A stretch of 64,000 nt of DNA from Sindora glabra (Eukaryota; Streptophyta; Magnoliopsida; Fabales; Fabaceae). Each line of letters opens with the position of its first letter. Position 1 is the stretch's first letter. The notes beneath the pieces are model-generated. The model was not told the DNA's origin, made no database searches, and saw only the letters and a list, made by a program, of their open reading frames with translations. The stretch lies in the NCBI GenBank assembly GCA_020226215.1, contig CM035236.1, positions 52,451,057 through 52,515,056 on the forward strand, written 5' to 3'. The position numbers and the translations under genes were made by a program. Positions 49,872-61,599 of the stretch are shown here, piece after piece.

Positions 49872-51422
49872 ATTTCATATATAATTATTTGATTTTATTC
49901 AAAAATTTTAATAATTAATTTTTTTATAGTTATATATAAATCATTTTCAATTGATATGAAAAAATATTAAATGAAAATAATCTTGTGAAGTAAAAAAATT
50001 AATAAAAATTAAATATGATAATTAAAATTACATCAATTAAATATTTATAATATTAAAATAGATTATTTTAAAATAAAAAATAAAACTCCGCAATTTATAT
50101 TTTAGATATATTAAAATTACATTTAAATATGATATAAAATATTATAAATTTTAATGAAAAATTACAAGAATACATACCAATAAAAAAATTATCGGCACTT
50201 AAACAAAACATATCCAAACTTTATAGAGTCCACTATCTTTTAAATAAGTCCACTTTCTTAACGATATGATGCTTCAAACAACATCATTTTCGCCATGGTA
50301 GTGAAGAATTCCCTTTAAATAGCAAAATAGTATGTGTCATGTTCACGGGAAATGCATTCCACTAAAATAATAATCATGAGCAGTACAGCTTAACTTCTAA
50401 GTGCAGGAAACGGTTGCCACCGCCCATTACTTTGACAAAATTGTTAAAGTTTTCATTAATTAATTAATAACTTGCAAAGTCTTGTCTTGTAGTGGGGAAG
50501 GCTATATTTCAGGGCTTTATTTGGGGGGTAATTGCTACGGAAAGTTCAAAGTTAATTTATTGTTAATATGAATTAATTTTTTATTATTTTATATATTATT
50601 ATATTATTAAAAATTATTAAATTTTTTATTGTCAGTAAAATTTTTTGATTAATATTAGTTTTTTAATAAGATAATTTTTTTTATTCATCGTAAAAAATTT
50701 TACATTAAATTTTTATTATTGGATTATTTTTAATACATTAAAATTTATATTTTTAATTTTAATTTATTTATTCTGAAATTGAAAAAGATAATCTAATGGT
50801 ACATACACTCGAAGTTTTATGAGGTTATATTTTCCATAATATTGTGCTTATTTTAGCTCCTAAAATTTTGAAATTTATTATCATATATGTTAATAATTAA
50901 TTTCTATTGCTCAATTTTTTTAAAGAATAAAACGTATTAAATATCTCACTAATTTTTTTATATTTAATAAATTTATATCCTAACCCCACAAAGAAATAGA
51001 TTGTTTTTAAGGGTTTTTTTTTCCCATCCGAATAGTTAAATCTACAAAAATTCCATAAAAGTTTGGTTGACCAAAATTTAAACGGTAGGATTTTTCAAGG
51101 GGTTCAAAAGCATCGAAAACTATTGGTAAAATTTTACAATTTCATAAAAATTTGGCATATAATTTTATAAAAGAATTTGCTATTTTCAATAAAATTTTTA
51201 AGTGTACGATGAATTTTCGACCAAAAAACAGAAGTCGAAATTTTTGAAAACATGTCAAACCCATGGCAGCGCCTTCATTCCCCATCTCTCTCTTCTTCCC
51301 GCTCACTCCACCACACCACTACACAATTTCTTTGAGTCGAAGGTTCTTGGTTTCAAATGATACTGGATACTTTTTTAAAATTTTTATATTTTCATTACAT
51401 TTAGAATTCTATTTTTAATTTT

Positions 51423-51458
<36 letters not shown>

Positions 51459-54400
51459 TAATGATTAATCATTCCTCCATTTAAAAAAATATTTCTTTGA
51501 AAATATATTTTACAATTTATAGTCCATTAAATTCTCCTAATATTTTGTGAGTTTAAATTTAACCTATTATCAATGTAAATTATTTTTTGTACTAGAAAAT
51601 ATATGTCGTTGTATTAATAAAAAAATTATTAAAACTCTTTTATTGTAGTAAAAAAATTTTAATTGTTTTTATTTTTTTAATAACATCTTTCTCTCATTTA
51701 TTATTAATGTAAAATATTCTATACTACCAATAAATCAAATATACACCCATAATTTATTTACGAATTCCACTTATTGAGTTTGATGATTTTTCTACATTTA
51801 GTATAGTTTGGTGCCACTGCTTTTTAAAATCCTTTCTTGCATTTTGTTTTTGTTCGGATAAACAGATTGTAACAATTTTGACTTTTTTTATGTGTATTAA
51901 ATTATTCAATTATGATCATTGTGCCACAATTAGTGGAATTAGTTTTTAATCAATTAGGAATTGAATATTAAATTAAGATTATTCAATTCTGTTACCTCTC
52001 GCAATTATAATAACATCCAATATAACCCTCACACAAAATATATATTAATTTCCGTAAGGTATATGTGATCCAAAAACCTCATTCAAATTTATTATAAAAT
52101 CTTGCCACAATGTCATATTCTAACATAATTTTTATATTATATATTAATTGTAATATTCTTTACTTTTTATTATAATAAGTATTATTTTCATAATTTATCA
52201 CATGTCAATTTATCATTTATTTTTAATGAATACGATGCTGTGTTGAACCATATTCTAACAATCAATCTTTTCTCAATAAATATTGTATTGCAGTATGTCA
52301 CATTCGCACAATCAATAAAAGGAATTGAATATTTTATTTATATATAATAACTTATATTAAATTAAGATAAAAACCTATTAATTTCTTTTTCACATTTATT
52401 ACATTTTTATTATCTCCCTAATTTTAATTTTTTTCTCTCATTTATTATATTTTCACTATGTCTCTGATTTCTTTCCATGATTTATTTAATTCCATAATTT
52501 TCGTGCATTTTATTCCTCTTTAAAGTAATTTTCAAGATTTTTTCCTTATTTATTATATTTTCATAATCCCTTTTATCTCAATTACATTTGATTTGAATTA
52601 ATAATTTTAATTAAATTAAAAGCTAAAAATTTCAATTGACAAATTGAATTACGCTGAAAATCAATAATTATAGAAAAAATTAATTGATAAACTATGTAAA
52701 TAATCAAGTCAAAAATTTTTTCTTTTTAAATAAATTATTGATTTGCATATATTAGTTAATGATTGAGTAATATTTTCTCGGGTAAAATTTTCAACATTTA
52801 TTAGTATTAAATTTTCTATGAATTTTATAAATAGGATATATAATATGAAATTTCAATTTTAGTTATTTTAATATAATTATTTGATACTTAATATAAATAA
52901 GTATTTATATGGAAAATTTCTAATTATTTACTTCTCCATTTATTTTTATCTATCATTAAAGTAAGTACATAAGAATTAAAGAAGACAATTATTAGTAAAA
53001 AATTTACAAGAAAAATTTTAATTTATAATTTATTTTTGCTAAAAATCAATAAATAATGTGTAAAGTGATTGATTATTTATTAGGATATTACGAGAAAATT
53101 TAAAAAAAAGTTAATAATTTCATTTTTTATTTTCTAAAGATTTAGATAAATAATTAAAAACTTATTTAAAATAATAAATAAAATGGAATGGAGGAACTCA
53201 TACATAAGTTAGAATTAATTTTAATAAAATTCTAATTTCATAAGTAACAATATAATCTTTAAATTTATAAAATCCACAATTTAAAATTGAAATTGTTTCC
53301 AAGAAAAACATTTATTTAATCATATTTAACTATATATATGTTATTATCTCAAGAAAATAATAAGTAAATCATGACTAAAAGTATAAATTTATAATAATGT
53401 AAATGATAATTAAAACATCATTGTTGATATAGTATTTAAAGAAGTGTACCAAAATTTATAAGTTCATATAAGTATAACCTTAACTTTTATTCTTCAAATA
53501 ATTTCTCTTCTTTAAAAACAGTTGAAATGGTATATTTATGATAAGTAGATTAATAATATTTTTTAAATTAATTTATATATAATATCTTTTAACTAATTAA
53601 TAAAAATATTTACAATTGTACTAATTTATAATAAAGTGACTGATAATTCTAAAATCATAATTAATATTATATTCAATGAAACATTTTAAAACTTATGAAC
53701 TATTCAATATAAATGTAATTTTGTATTTTTTTTTCAAGGGATACTTGACCATATATTATTAATAACATAAAATTATCAATTAATACATTCTTTGTAATAT
53801 TTACTTTTAGTTGATCAAAATTGCAACCCATGCATCATATGAGTTATAATCTAGTAATTTTATATAATCATGCACATGTTGATCTTATGATATTAATTAT
53901 TAGCAAATACAACCGTCTTGTAAGTAATTATTAGTTTATACAAAACATAATATGATTCATAACCTTGTATAAATCTTCTATAAAATCATGTAACTCCGCC
54001 TCATGAAAAAACTGCATTAGAAAGCACCAGTATTATCTCATTTAAAGTTAGCTCCAGAGGGAGCGGCAAAAAATTTGAATAGCATCCGCCAAAAATTCTT
54101 GATCAAAATATTAAAAAGATCATATAGATAGAAGGAAAATTAATAAACACTTTGGCATCGAGATTTTGAGTTTTCTTTTTTTAAATTCCACATAAAAATT
54201 ATAAAAATCATAACTTTTATATAAAATTTTGTAATTTTTTTCTAAAATTGTAAGCTTGCAAAAATAATTGTGTAATAAATATAGAAAAAATTGCAATTGT
54301 ATCACTCAGTTATAACGTTTTGTAAATGCAATTCATAACTTTTGGTCACATTTTGTACTCAGTATACTTTGACCATAATCTAAAGGTTGTTTTGACTTTT

Positions 54401-54686
54401 AATGATGTGAAATAAGAAGTTTCATGGGATGAAAACATATAATTATGCCATTCACTATAGCTGAACAATTTTCAAATGTCATAATTAATTTTGAAACGTT
54501 AATATTAAGTATATGTTTGAAAATTTCATGTCTAACGCTTAACTAAATAGATTCAAAACAAAAATTAGATTTTATTTATTTAATTTATAAAATTGTATAT
54601 CTAATTAAGTGAGAATTAAATTGCCAAATTTGTCCAAAAACAATTGCGTAATTAAATAATCAATATTTTTAACGCTATAATGACAA
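49872..54686. other. Very AT-rich intergenic DNA
   Basis: No gene supported. Two less AT-rich islands occur: about 50,270-50,460, and 51,260-51,345, which is CT-rich like a 5' UTR. A TA microsatellite lies between 51,425 and 51,456. The remainder is long A/T runs. Confidence 0.4.
51425..51456. repeat. (TA)n microsatellite
   Basis: An uninterrupted run of about 15 TA dinucleotides, likely polymorphic in length. Confidence 0.9.
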
Positions 54687-54694
54687 TTAATATT

Positions 54695-54977
54695 AGGGGT
54701 ATCAAATGGATTCGAGTCCACAAAAATATTTAGGTCTGGGTAGACTCAAACCTCCAAAAATTGAGTCTTTTTTTTTTATAGGTAATATAGATCTAATGGA
54801 TAAAACCTACCTAATTTGTAGACTTTAAGTTAATGTGTGTGGATATATTTGAGTTGATGTAGACTTTTGTTGGACTTAAACCTTCAAAATTGAGTCCAAT
54901 TTTTTTAAGGATAAAATGGATCTATTCATTAAAGATTAAGACCATATCTGATTCAGTTGACCCTTTAATACCCCTAC
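54695..54977. mobile_element. hAT-like MITE (about 283 bp)
   Basis: The ends are AGGGGTATCAAATGG and the complement of CCCTTTAATACCCCTAC, an inverted pair with the AGGGGT start usual for plant hAT MITEs. TTAATATT (54,687-54,694) and TCAATATT (54,978-54,985) agree at seven of eight bases, fitting an 8-bp target duplication. The interior has two GGACTTAAACCTTC/GACTCAAACCTCC-type repeats. Confidence 0.65.
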
Positions 54978-54985
54978 TCAATATT

Positions 54986-56179
54986 ACTTATGAGACTTAT
55001 TTCTTTAATGTGTCCCAAGTTCAAACTTAAAATATTATAGGTATGTTAAGTGGTTCATTACTTCTATTCTTATAAAAGAAAATGGCCTAATTAAATACAT
55101 TCAACAATTACTCTTATTTTGATCAAATTTAGTCAAGCAAACATAGCTGGTGTTATATATATTTTTAGTTAATAAGTAGATATAAATATTCAAGAAGTTG
55201 ATGTATAAATTTTTTTAAATCATAATTAAAATTAATTTTGAGATTATAAAAATTTTAATTTTAATACTTTTGTGATAAAATTTATAAATTATTTATTAAA
55301 TTTAGTTCTTAAAATAAAAAATAATCAAATACAATAAATTTTGTAGGTAATAAATACTTAAAACTTAGTATTTACCACTAAATGTTATAATATTAGAAAA
55401 CACTTGCCAAGGTCAAAAGATCACAAAGAGCAATGACTCCTAAGGAAGAAAACCAAATATGAAAAATTAAATAATGGAATTGAAATGTCATTTAATACCT
55501 TTTTAAGAGATTGTTTAATTCGCCTTAATAGTATAAAAAGTTCTATTTCCTATAAAATATAAAAGATGTGAGTTGTTTGATTGGCCATCATTTATCAAAT
55601 TGAAGGAAATAAGACTTTTTGAAAAGTTCTACTTCTCATAAAATATGAGAATAACTTATCCACCTCCCCTTAGGTAAATTTCATTTTTTGTATTATTTAT
55701 AGATATAATAACAAAATTATCTATATTAATTTTAATTAATAACAACTAAACTTTATTTATTTTTGTTATAATAATATTGAAGATATAGTAGTAATTTTAT
55801 TAATATTTCTTAAGATATTTAAAATTGAACCAAACAAATTAAAAGTTATTTCTTAGGAAATATTATTTCTTATATATCAATTAAATAATTTTGAGTATTT
55901 CATAAGAAATTTATATAAAAAATTATTTTCTTATAAGTTCGGTTTTTTGCAAGAAATTATTTTCTATACGAATAAAATAACTCCTAAAACTTTGTATCAT
56001 TTGCTACATTTATGACTCGATCTTTAATCTTGTGACTGTTTAAAAGACTTGGTCTTGGACTCATGGGCTTCTCAAGAGTGGCGTCTGTATTTGTTCTTCA
56101 AAATTTATTGTTTTCAATTAATTCGATAGCACTTGAATGAATTCAACAGAGGCCGGATTCAAAGATATAAATCACCTTA
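54986..56179. other. AT-rich intergenic DNA
   Basis: No coding or transposon signal beyond short A/T-rich repeats such as several TTATTTCTTATA-like blocks near 55,860-55,960. Confidence 0.4.
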
Positions 56180-57040
56180 GTCTGAGTACATGGGATTACT
56201 ATTAGAAAATTTTATTTCTTGGGACAGAATATAAATATCATCCCTTAAAGTAAGATTTATTATTACATAATCCCTTAAAAAACATATAAAAATAACTTCT
56301 TTGAATTTTTAAAAAATTAAAAATATTAAAATTTCAATTAAACGAAATAAAAAAAAGTAGATATGAGCCTCCTATAAACTTTTTAACTACTTTTTTTAGT
56401 ATAATAAAATCAAAGAAGTAATAAAAAAGAAAAGAAACACATGTCTTACATCCTTAAATGTAATTTAGTCAAATTTTAGCAATAATTTATTTAAAATACT
56501 TGTCTTCAATTATATCATAAACATATTGCAGATTAAATTTCATTCTTAATAATTTATTTTAAAAGAAATCTCATAAAAAAATTGGTTCAACTCATGTTAA
56601 AAACAATTAGACATAGTTGTAAATAACTTGTATGCTTTTTTTATTTTTTAATTAAATCACCAATATTTTCCCTTTTTTTAAACTTCAATGAATTATTTGT
56701 AAATTTTGAAACTTTAAGGAAATTATATAATATTAAACTATACTTAGAAAGCTTATTTTTATTTTCCCCTTTCTATCATGAGTTCCGAGGAGATCAAATC
56801 TACATTCTTACTAATCAAACTCTAACATCTCCCTTTCAAGCTGCCTCTAATAATATAAATAGAATTCAAATTTAATCCAAATAAACATAATTTTACCGTT
56901 CTATTCACTCATGTACTATAATATTATTAAAAATTATTAAAATTCTTCCAATTTTAATAAAAAATTTAATTTATTTTTAATTTTTAATGACATTATGAAG
57001 TTTAAATTTGAGCCATCTATGACTTTTTAATTCATAATAA
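56180..57040 (+). repeat. Duplicated block, copy A
   Basis: About 0.86 kb that recurs at 57,055-58,560 in direct orientation. Landmarks: AGTACATGGGATTACTATTA, TAATTTAGTCAAATTTTAGC, and TATCATGAGTTCCGAGGAGA. Identity is moderately high with small indels. Confidence 0.85.
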
Positions 57041-57054
57041 ATTTTTAATTCATC

Positions 57055-58560
57055 ATGGTCTAAGTACATAGGATTACTATTACAAATCTTTAATTTTGTT
57101 ATGGCAAAATATAAATAACACCCCTAAACTAGGGTTTATTATTACATAATCTCTTCAAAACATATACAAATAACTTCTTTGAAGTTTTTTAAAAAGTTGA
57201 AAATATTGAAATTTCAATTAAATGAAATAGGAAAAAAAAGTAGATATGGGTCACTTATTACTTTTTTTAGCCATTTTTTAGTATAATAAAGAGTCTATTT
57301 TACACAAATAACTAATAAATTAATTGATAGTTATGATAATTAATAAATTAACTGATTATCTAAAAGGCATTTTACAAAATTAGCAAAAATGATATAAAAG
57401 GATATACTAATAGAAATATATAATTAAAATAATTTATATTTATCTAAATATTAAATTATATTAATACAATGAATATGTTCAAAAATAAAAATATAATATC
57501 TAATATTTAATTAATTATATTTTATGAATTTATATATATATTTATTTACATAATTTTTATTTTATTATATATAACAAAATTATAATTACTTATAATTATA
57601 ATTAAATAATTATATTTTATGACATTATGTATTTATTTACTATTTTTATATATTTATAATTTAAAATTAGGATATAATTATGTTAAAATTAAATTGATTA
57701 TATTTTATAAAAAAATAACATTTAGATTTATGTTATGGAGGTTATAATCTGTAAATTAATAAAAAGAATAAGAATAAAATTAAAAAAATTAAAAAAATAA
57801 TAGTTTATAAGTTATGAGTTACTCAAGATAACTTATCAAATTAAAACTTATTTTTTTAATAAGTTAGTATATGAAATATTTCTAAATGTTGATTTATAAC
57901 TTATTAACTAAGTTAATAAGTTATAAATTAGTTTACAAGTAATTGGAAAAAAAAAATAAAAGAAACCCATATCTTACCTCCTTAAATCTAGTTTAATCGA
58001 ATTTCAGCAATCATTTGTTTAAAATTTTTATCTTCAATCATATCATAAACGTATCATTGATTCAATTTCGATTCAATTCCATTGTTAATAATTTATTTTA
58101 GAAGAAATCTTATTAAAAAGATTGGTTCAACTTAGGTTAAAAATAGTTAGACACAATTATAAATTATTTGCATGCCTTTTTTCCCAATTTTTAATTGAAT
58201 TGTTGATATTTTCATTTTTTTTCAAAATTTCAATGAATTATTTATAAATTTTGAAACTTTAAGGGAATTATGTAATATTAAACCATTCTTTAAAGAGTTT
58301 ATTTGTATTTTTCCCTCTCTATCATGAGTTCCGCGGAGATCAAATCTATATTTTATTAATCAAATTCAGACGCCTCCCTTTCAAGCCGCTTCTAATAATA
58401 TAAATAGAATTTAAATTTAATCCAAGTAAAAATAATTTTATACTGTTATTCACTTATGTACTAAAAATTACTAAAATTCTTTTGATTTAAATAAAAAAAG
58501 TTTAATTTATTTTTAATTTTTAATGAAATTATAGAATTTAAATTTGATTTATTATTAATA
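57055..58560 (+). repeat. Duplicated block, copy B, with an insertion
   Basis: Collinear with copy A: AGTACATAGGATTACTATTA at 57,063 and TATCATGAGTTCCGCGGAGA at 58,320. Copy A runs straight through the point where copy B gains about 645 bp (57,291-57,936). Confidence 0.85.
57291..57936. mobile_element. AT-rich insertion in copy B, probable MITE
   Basis: Absent from copy A. The interior includes GCATTTTACAAAATTAGCAA and the right end a palindrome around AACTTATTAACTAAGTTAAT. Clear terminal repeats and target duplication were not found, so the class is open. Confidence 0.5.
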
Positions 58561-59379
58561 TAAAATATTTAACAATATTAGTGATTGAGAACTTGACACG
58601 TCATTAAAGAAATAATTATAATTAAAATTTTTTAATAATAATAAGAGAGTATAATTTTTTATTAATATGGTAATACATGAGTAGGTGATGATATAAAATT
58701 GATTTATATTACCAATAAATCAAATTTAAATCTAACCATAAACTATTCAAAGAGACATTGTATTGCCACTTCATTTTTTAATTTTTGCTTTTTTTTAATG
58801 TATAACTAGGGACAAATCTCTTAACATATAATGTGTATGGTTTGAACCCATGACATTGAAAAGTCTCAAACAGGAATGTGGGCCTTAAATTTTTTTTTAT
58901 CTAAATTTGGTTTAATTATACTTTGTTACCAAATAAATTGGTCTTAGATTTCACAATATTTTAAAAATAAATACATTCAAGCTATGGAATTTTATTTTAA
59001 TTGGCTTGGTCAAGCAATAGTTCCAAAAGTTCCATTTTGTTACTGTGTTTTCCAAATTGGCTGCCGCTATTCATATATTCAACCAACAACGTCATTTCAA
59101 ACTCTAGGTTCAAACAATGCCAAAAAAATTGTACATTTCACTAATGAAAGCACCCTTTGGGTTATAAAATTTGCATCGTGCTTGTTGAAAACTTGCAAGA
59201 GCACGTTGACTTTTTTCCATAATGGAACTTAAAATTCAACACCCCACTTTCTCATTTTTCTCCTATAACTGTCTCATCAAACTGCATATGTAGTTCAGAT
59301 CAAATATTCTCTCCTTCAGAAAGCAAAGACAGAATTAGCGTTTTGTTTTATTTGAAGGAAGGATCAAAGAAGGCAAGTC
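58561..59379 (+). promoter_or_regulatory. Upstream region of the peptide gene
   Basis: The last 300 bp hold features expected of an inducible plant promoter. There is an ACGTCA bZIP/TGA-type core at 59,089-59,094, a W-box TTGACT at 59,206-59,211, and a TATA-like CTATAA at 59,273-59,278, about 100 bp before the ATG. The leader is purine-rich near the start codon. The elements are matched by eye; function is inference. Confidence 0.5.
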
Positions 59380-59631
59380 ATGGCATGTGTTGGAAGATTT
59401 TGTGGCTTAATTAGCTTTGGTAAGGTTCTTTTTCTTGTGGCATTGGTGTTTTTGGGAATGGTTTCAAGCATTGAGTCCGTAAGAGATTTGAGGTTCATGG
59501 AAAGCGCTTTGGAAAGCCAACTTCCAAAAGGATTAGTGCCTCCTTCTGGGCCTTCACAATGCCATAACAAACTCAACCCTTACAGACGCAGTAGGGTTTA
59601 TTTTCCTGCTGACTCTGTTATTTGTCCGTAG
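59380..59631 (+). CDS. IDA-like secreted peptide precursor
   Basis: An 83-residue single-exon ORF. Residues 1-15 are short and basic; residues 16-30 (VLFLVALVFLGMVSS) form a hydrophobic signal-peptide core with likely cleavage near residue 30-33. After a short variable region comes LPKGLVPPSGPSQCHN (residues 48-63). This is close to the IDA/IDL C-terminal motif, a proline-rich PPS-x-PS core followed by HN, which in that family is processed into a ligand for HAE/HSL receptor kinases in abscission, root emergence or defence. The basic K-R before HN is Q-C here. A 20-residue tail ending ICP adds a second Cys. The ATG context (AAGTCATGGC) is good. This could be a PIP/IDL6-type branch; receptor and role are inferred. 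The stop codon lies inside a transposon target duplication. Confidence 0.75.
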   Translation: MACVGRFCGLISFGKVLFLVALVFLGMVSSIESVRDLRFMESALESQLPKGLVPPSGPSQCHNKLNPYRRSRVYFPADSVICP

Positions 59632-59798
59632 CAAGGGTTTAAAATGCAGTTGCAATGCGATTAAGATTGCATTACGGGTAAATGCATGCATATAACGGTT
59701 GATTTGGTCTAGATTTCACTAGATATGCAATTGTGGTGTCCGCGGCAATTGTAATATGTGGCTATATCTCATTATGCGATTCACAGTTTAAATACTTG
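59632..59798. mobile_element. hAT-type MITE (167 bp) directly after the peptide gene's stop
   Basis: The ends CAAGGGTTTAAAATG and the complement of CAGTTTAAATACTTG are inverted. The flanks GTCCGTAG (59,624-59,631) and ATCCATAG (59,799-59,806) agree at six of eight bases, both differences being G/A. The interior has the GCAATGCGATTAAGATTGCA phrasing common in plant hAT MITEs. It lies in the gene's 3' UTR region. Confidence 0.8.
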
Positions 59799-59869
59799 AT
59801 CCATAGCAATGAAGAAGCTTTAGGATATGCATAGAATCATAATGTAATCACAAATTTCATGATGACTAA

Positions 59870-60165
59870 TATTAGTAGTTTTTTATTTTTAATTTTATTG
59901 TAATTATTCAGTTTTATTTTTTTTACTTATAATGTTAAAATAGTTGAAAATATTAATTTAAGTATATTGTTAAACTTCATTTTGACCATGTCAAATACAC
60001 ACTAAGCTTGTTGACTGCATTCTTTCTTTTTATCATTTATCTTAACATTACAAGAGAGAGATAAATAATTAAAATAAAAAATTACCAATACTAATTATGA
60101 ATTTGGAAACATAATATAGGCAGTCCTCTTATAAATGAAGTACTAACTATTATATTACTCTTCAA
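59870..60165. mobile_element. Foldback MITE, family A copy 2
   Basis: The right half (CATTTATCTTAACATTACAA onward, then CTAATTATGAATTTGG and a CTCTTATAAATGAAGTACTA end) follows copy 1 at 8,655-8,800. The left half has the paired TTTTATTGTAATTATTCAG segment. Ends not fixed. Confidence 0.55.
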
Positions 60166-61261
60166 AATTATATGCTTATATTCTATATCATTTTAATATA
60201 AGAAAGTGTAGGTTTAACGCTTAAGCATGAGAAAAGTGATGTGAATATAAAAAAAGGGGTGTATAAAAGTAATTAAACTAAATCTTAAGAAAAATATAGC
60301 CATAAAAAAATCATGAGAAAAATAAGTATAACGTGAGTTAAATATATTTATCTCAAATTATGCGTTAAGGAACTTGTCTAAAACAAGTTGCATATTAAGC
60401 GGCATGATTAGTGTTGAGAGAATTTTGATCTCATAAGAAATTGAATATTTTTATTTTTATATATAATAATTTTAGACTCCTATTTTAAAAAATTATATAT
60501 TTTTTACTAAAATTTTAATACTTTATTTGCTAAAATAAAAAAATTCTAATTCCGGTAATTACATACACCTATGGTGAAATGAAATTCATTGTTCATCAGA
60601 TGGTGACACAAGAAATATTGTAGCCTTAAGAGTTATAGTTAGAATTGGGATCCCCTTCCCCCTTTTTAAGGGAAAGAATGAGAAGAATTTCATAAAGAGA
60701 TAGATATAGAATTATTTTTTTTTTGAAATTATGTCCCAATAAAAAAAATTAGTGAATTTTGAAGTAAAAACTAAATTTTTATTTCTCTAAAAATAACAAG
60801 AAGATTACAAGTCGAAAAAGGAAAAATATCCCGATCCATTTATTTAGTAACACGTTATTGAGAATTCATACTTTTCGCATGATACAAAATTTGAGGCATG
60901 CCTTCACTCCTTTAAATAAAAATTTATGCATGAATAAGCCAAATAAAAATTTTGTGCTCATGACTTTGTTCAAAGGACGCTTTAGGAATCACTCAAGGTA
61001 ATAAATTAAGTAATTAAAGTTTAATGGCTTAATTATAAACATTCAAAATAATGTAAGCACAGCACAATTTAGCCAAAAACACAATTGCAAATAGACCTCA
61101 ATTAAAATTAATATTAATTTCTATTTTGATATAATGATATTTTTAAAATTATTTAAAAAATTAAGAAGGTAAGTTATAAATATAAGTAATATCTATTTGA
61201 ATGCGATAAATGTTTTTGAGATTATTGAAATAATTTAAGACTTTGGTTTTTTTAACTTAAT
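60166..61261. other. AT-rich intergenic DNA
   Basis: No gene or clear element. A CCCCTTCCCCCTTTTTAAGG stretch at about 60,652 and a GATCAC-type island do not pair with anything found. Confidence 0.35.
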
Positions 61262-61575
61262 ATATGTCAAAATATATGTCATTTAAAGATTGTTGGGAAA
61301 ATAAAAAAACTTGAGACGTCGATTTTAAAATTAATTACTATCTAAAGGTATTGCAAAAGTTTGGAAAGAAAAATATTAAACTTTAATATATTAGTTTTGA
61401 ACTTAACTAATGTTTAAAGATATAACACTTAAGAAAATACTAGAAAACCATGAAAACTTACGATGACAATTTTCTATGTAACCATCATCTAAAGATATTT
61501 CAATTGAATAGTTAGGAAATACAAAAAGTAAACATGCTAATTTTATACTTAACTAATATCTAATGATATGGCAAC
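61262..61575. repeat. Degenerate tandem repeat, period about 73 bp
   Basis: Related segments recur at about 61,335 (CTATCTAAAGGTATTGCAA), 61,407 (CTAATGTTTAAAGATATAAC), 61,482 (CATCATCTAAAGATATTTC) and 61,553 (CTAATATCTAATGATATGGC). A possible earlier unit is near 61,265. Confidence 0.6.
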
Positions 61576-61599
61576 TGCTAAGTGCTTGGAAAATGATGA

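Noticed and set aside
58984..59232. Plus-strand ORF of 82 residues upstream of the peptide gene
   Set aside because: No family motif or signal peptide; it overlaps the W-box region and reads like an open frame by chance.
59364..59576. Minus-strand ORF antisense to the peptide gene
   Set aside because: Fully covered by the better supported IDA-like ORF; no motif of its own.
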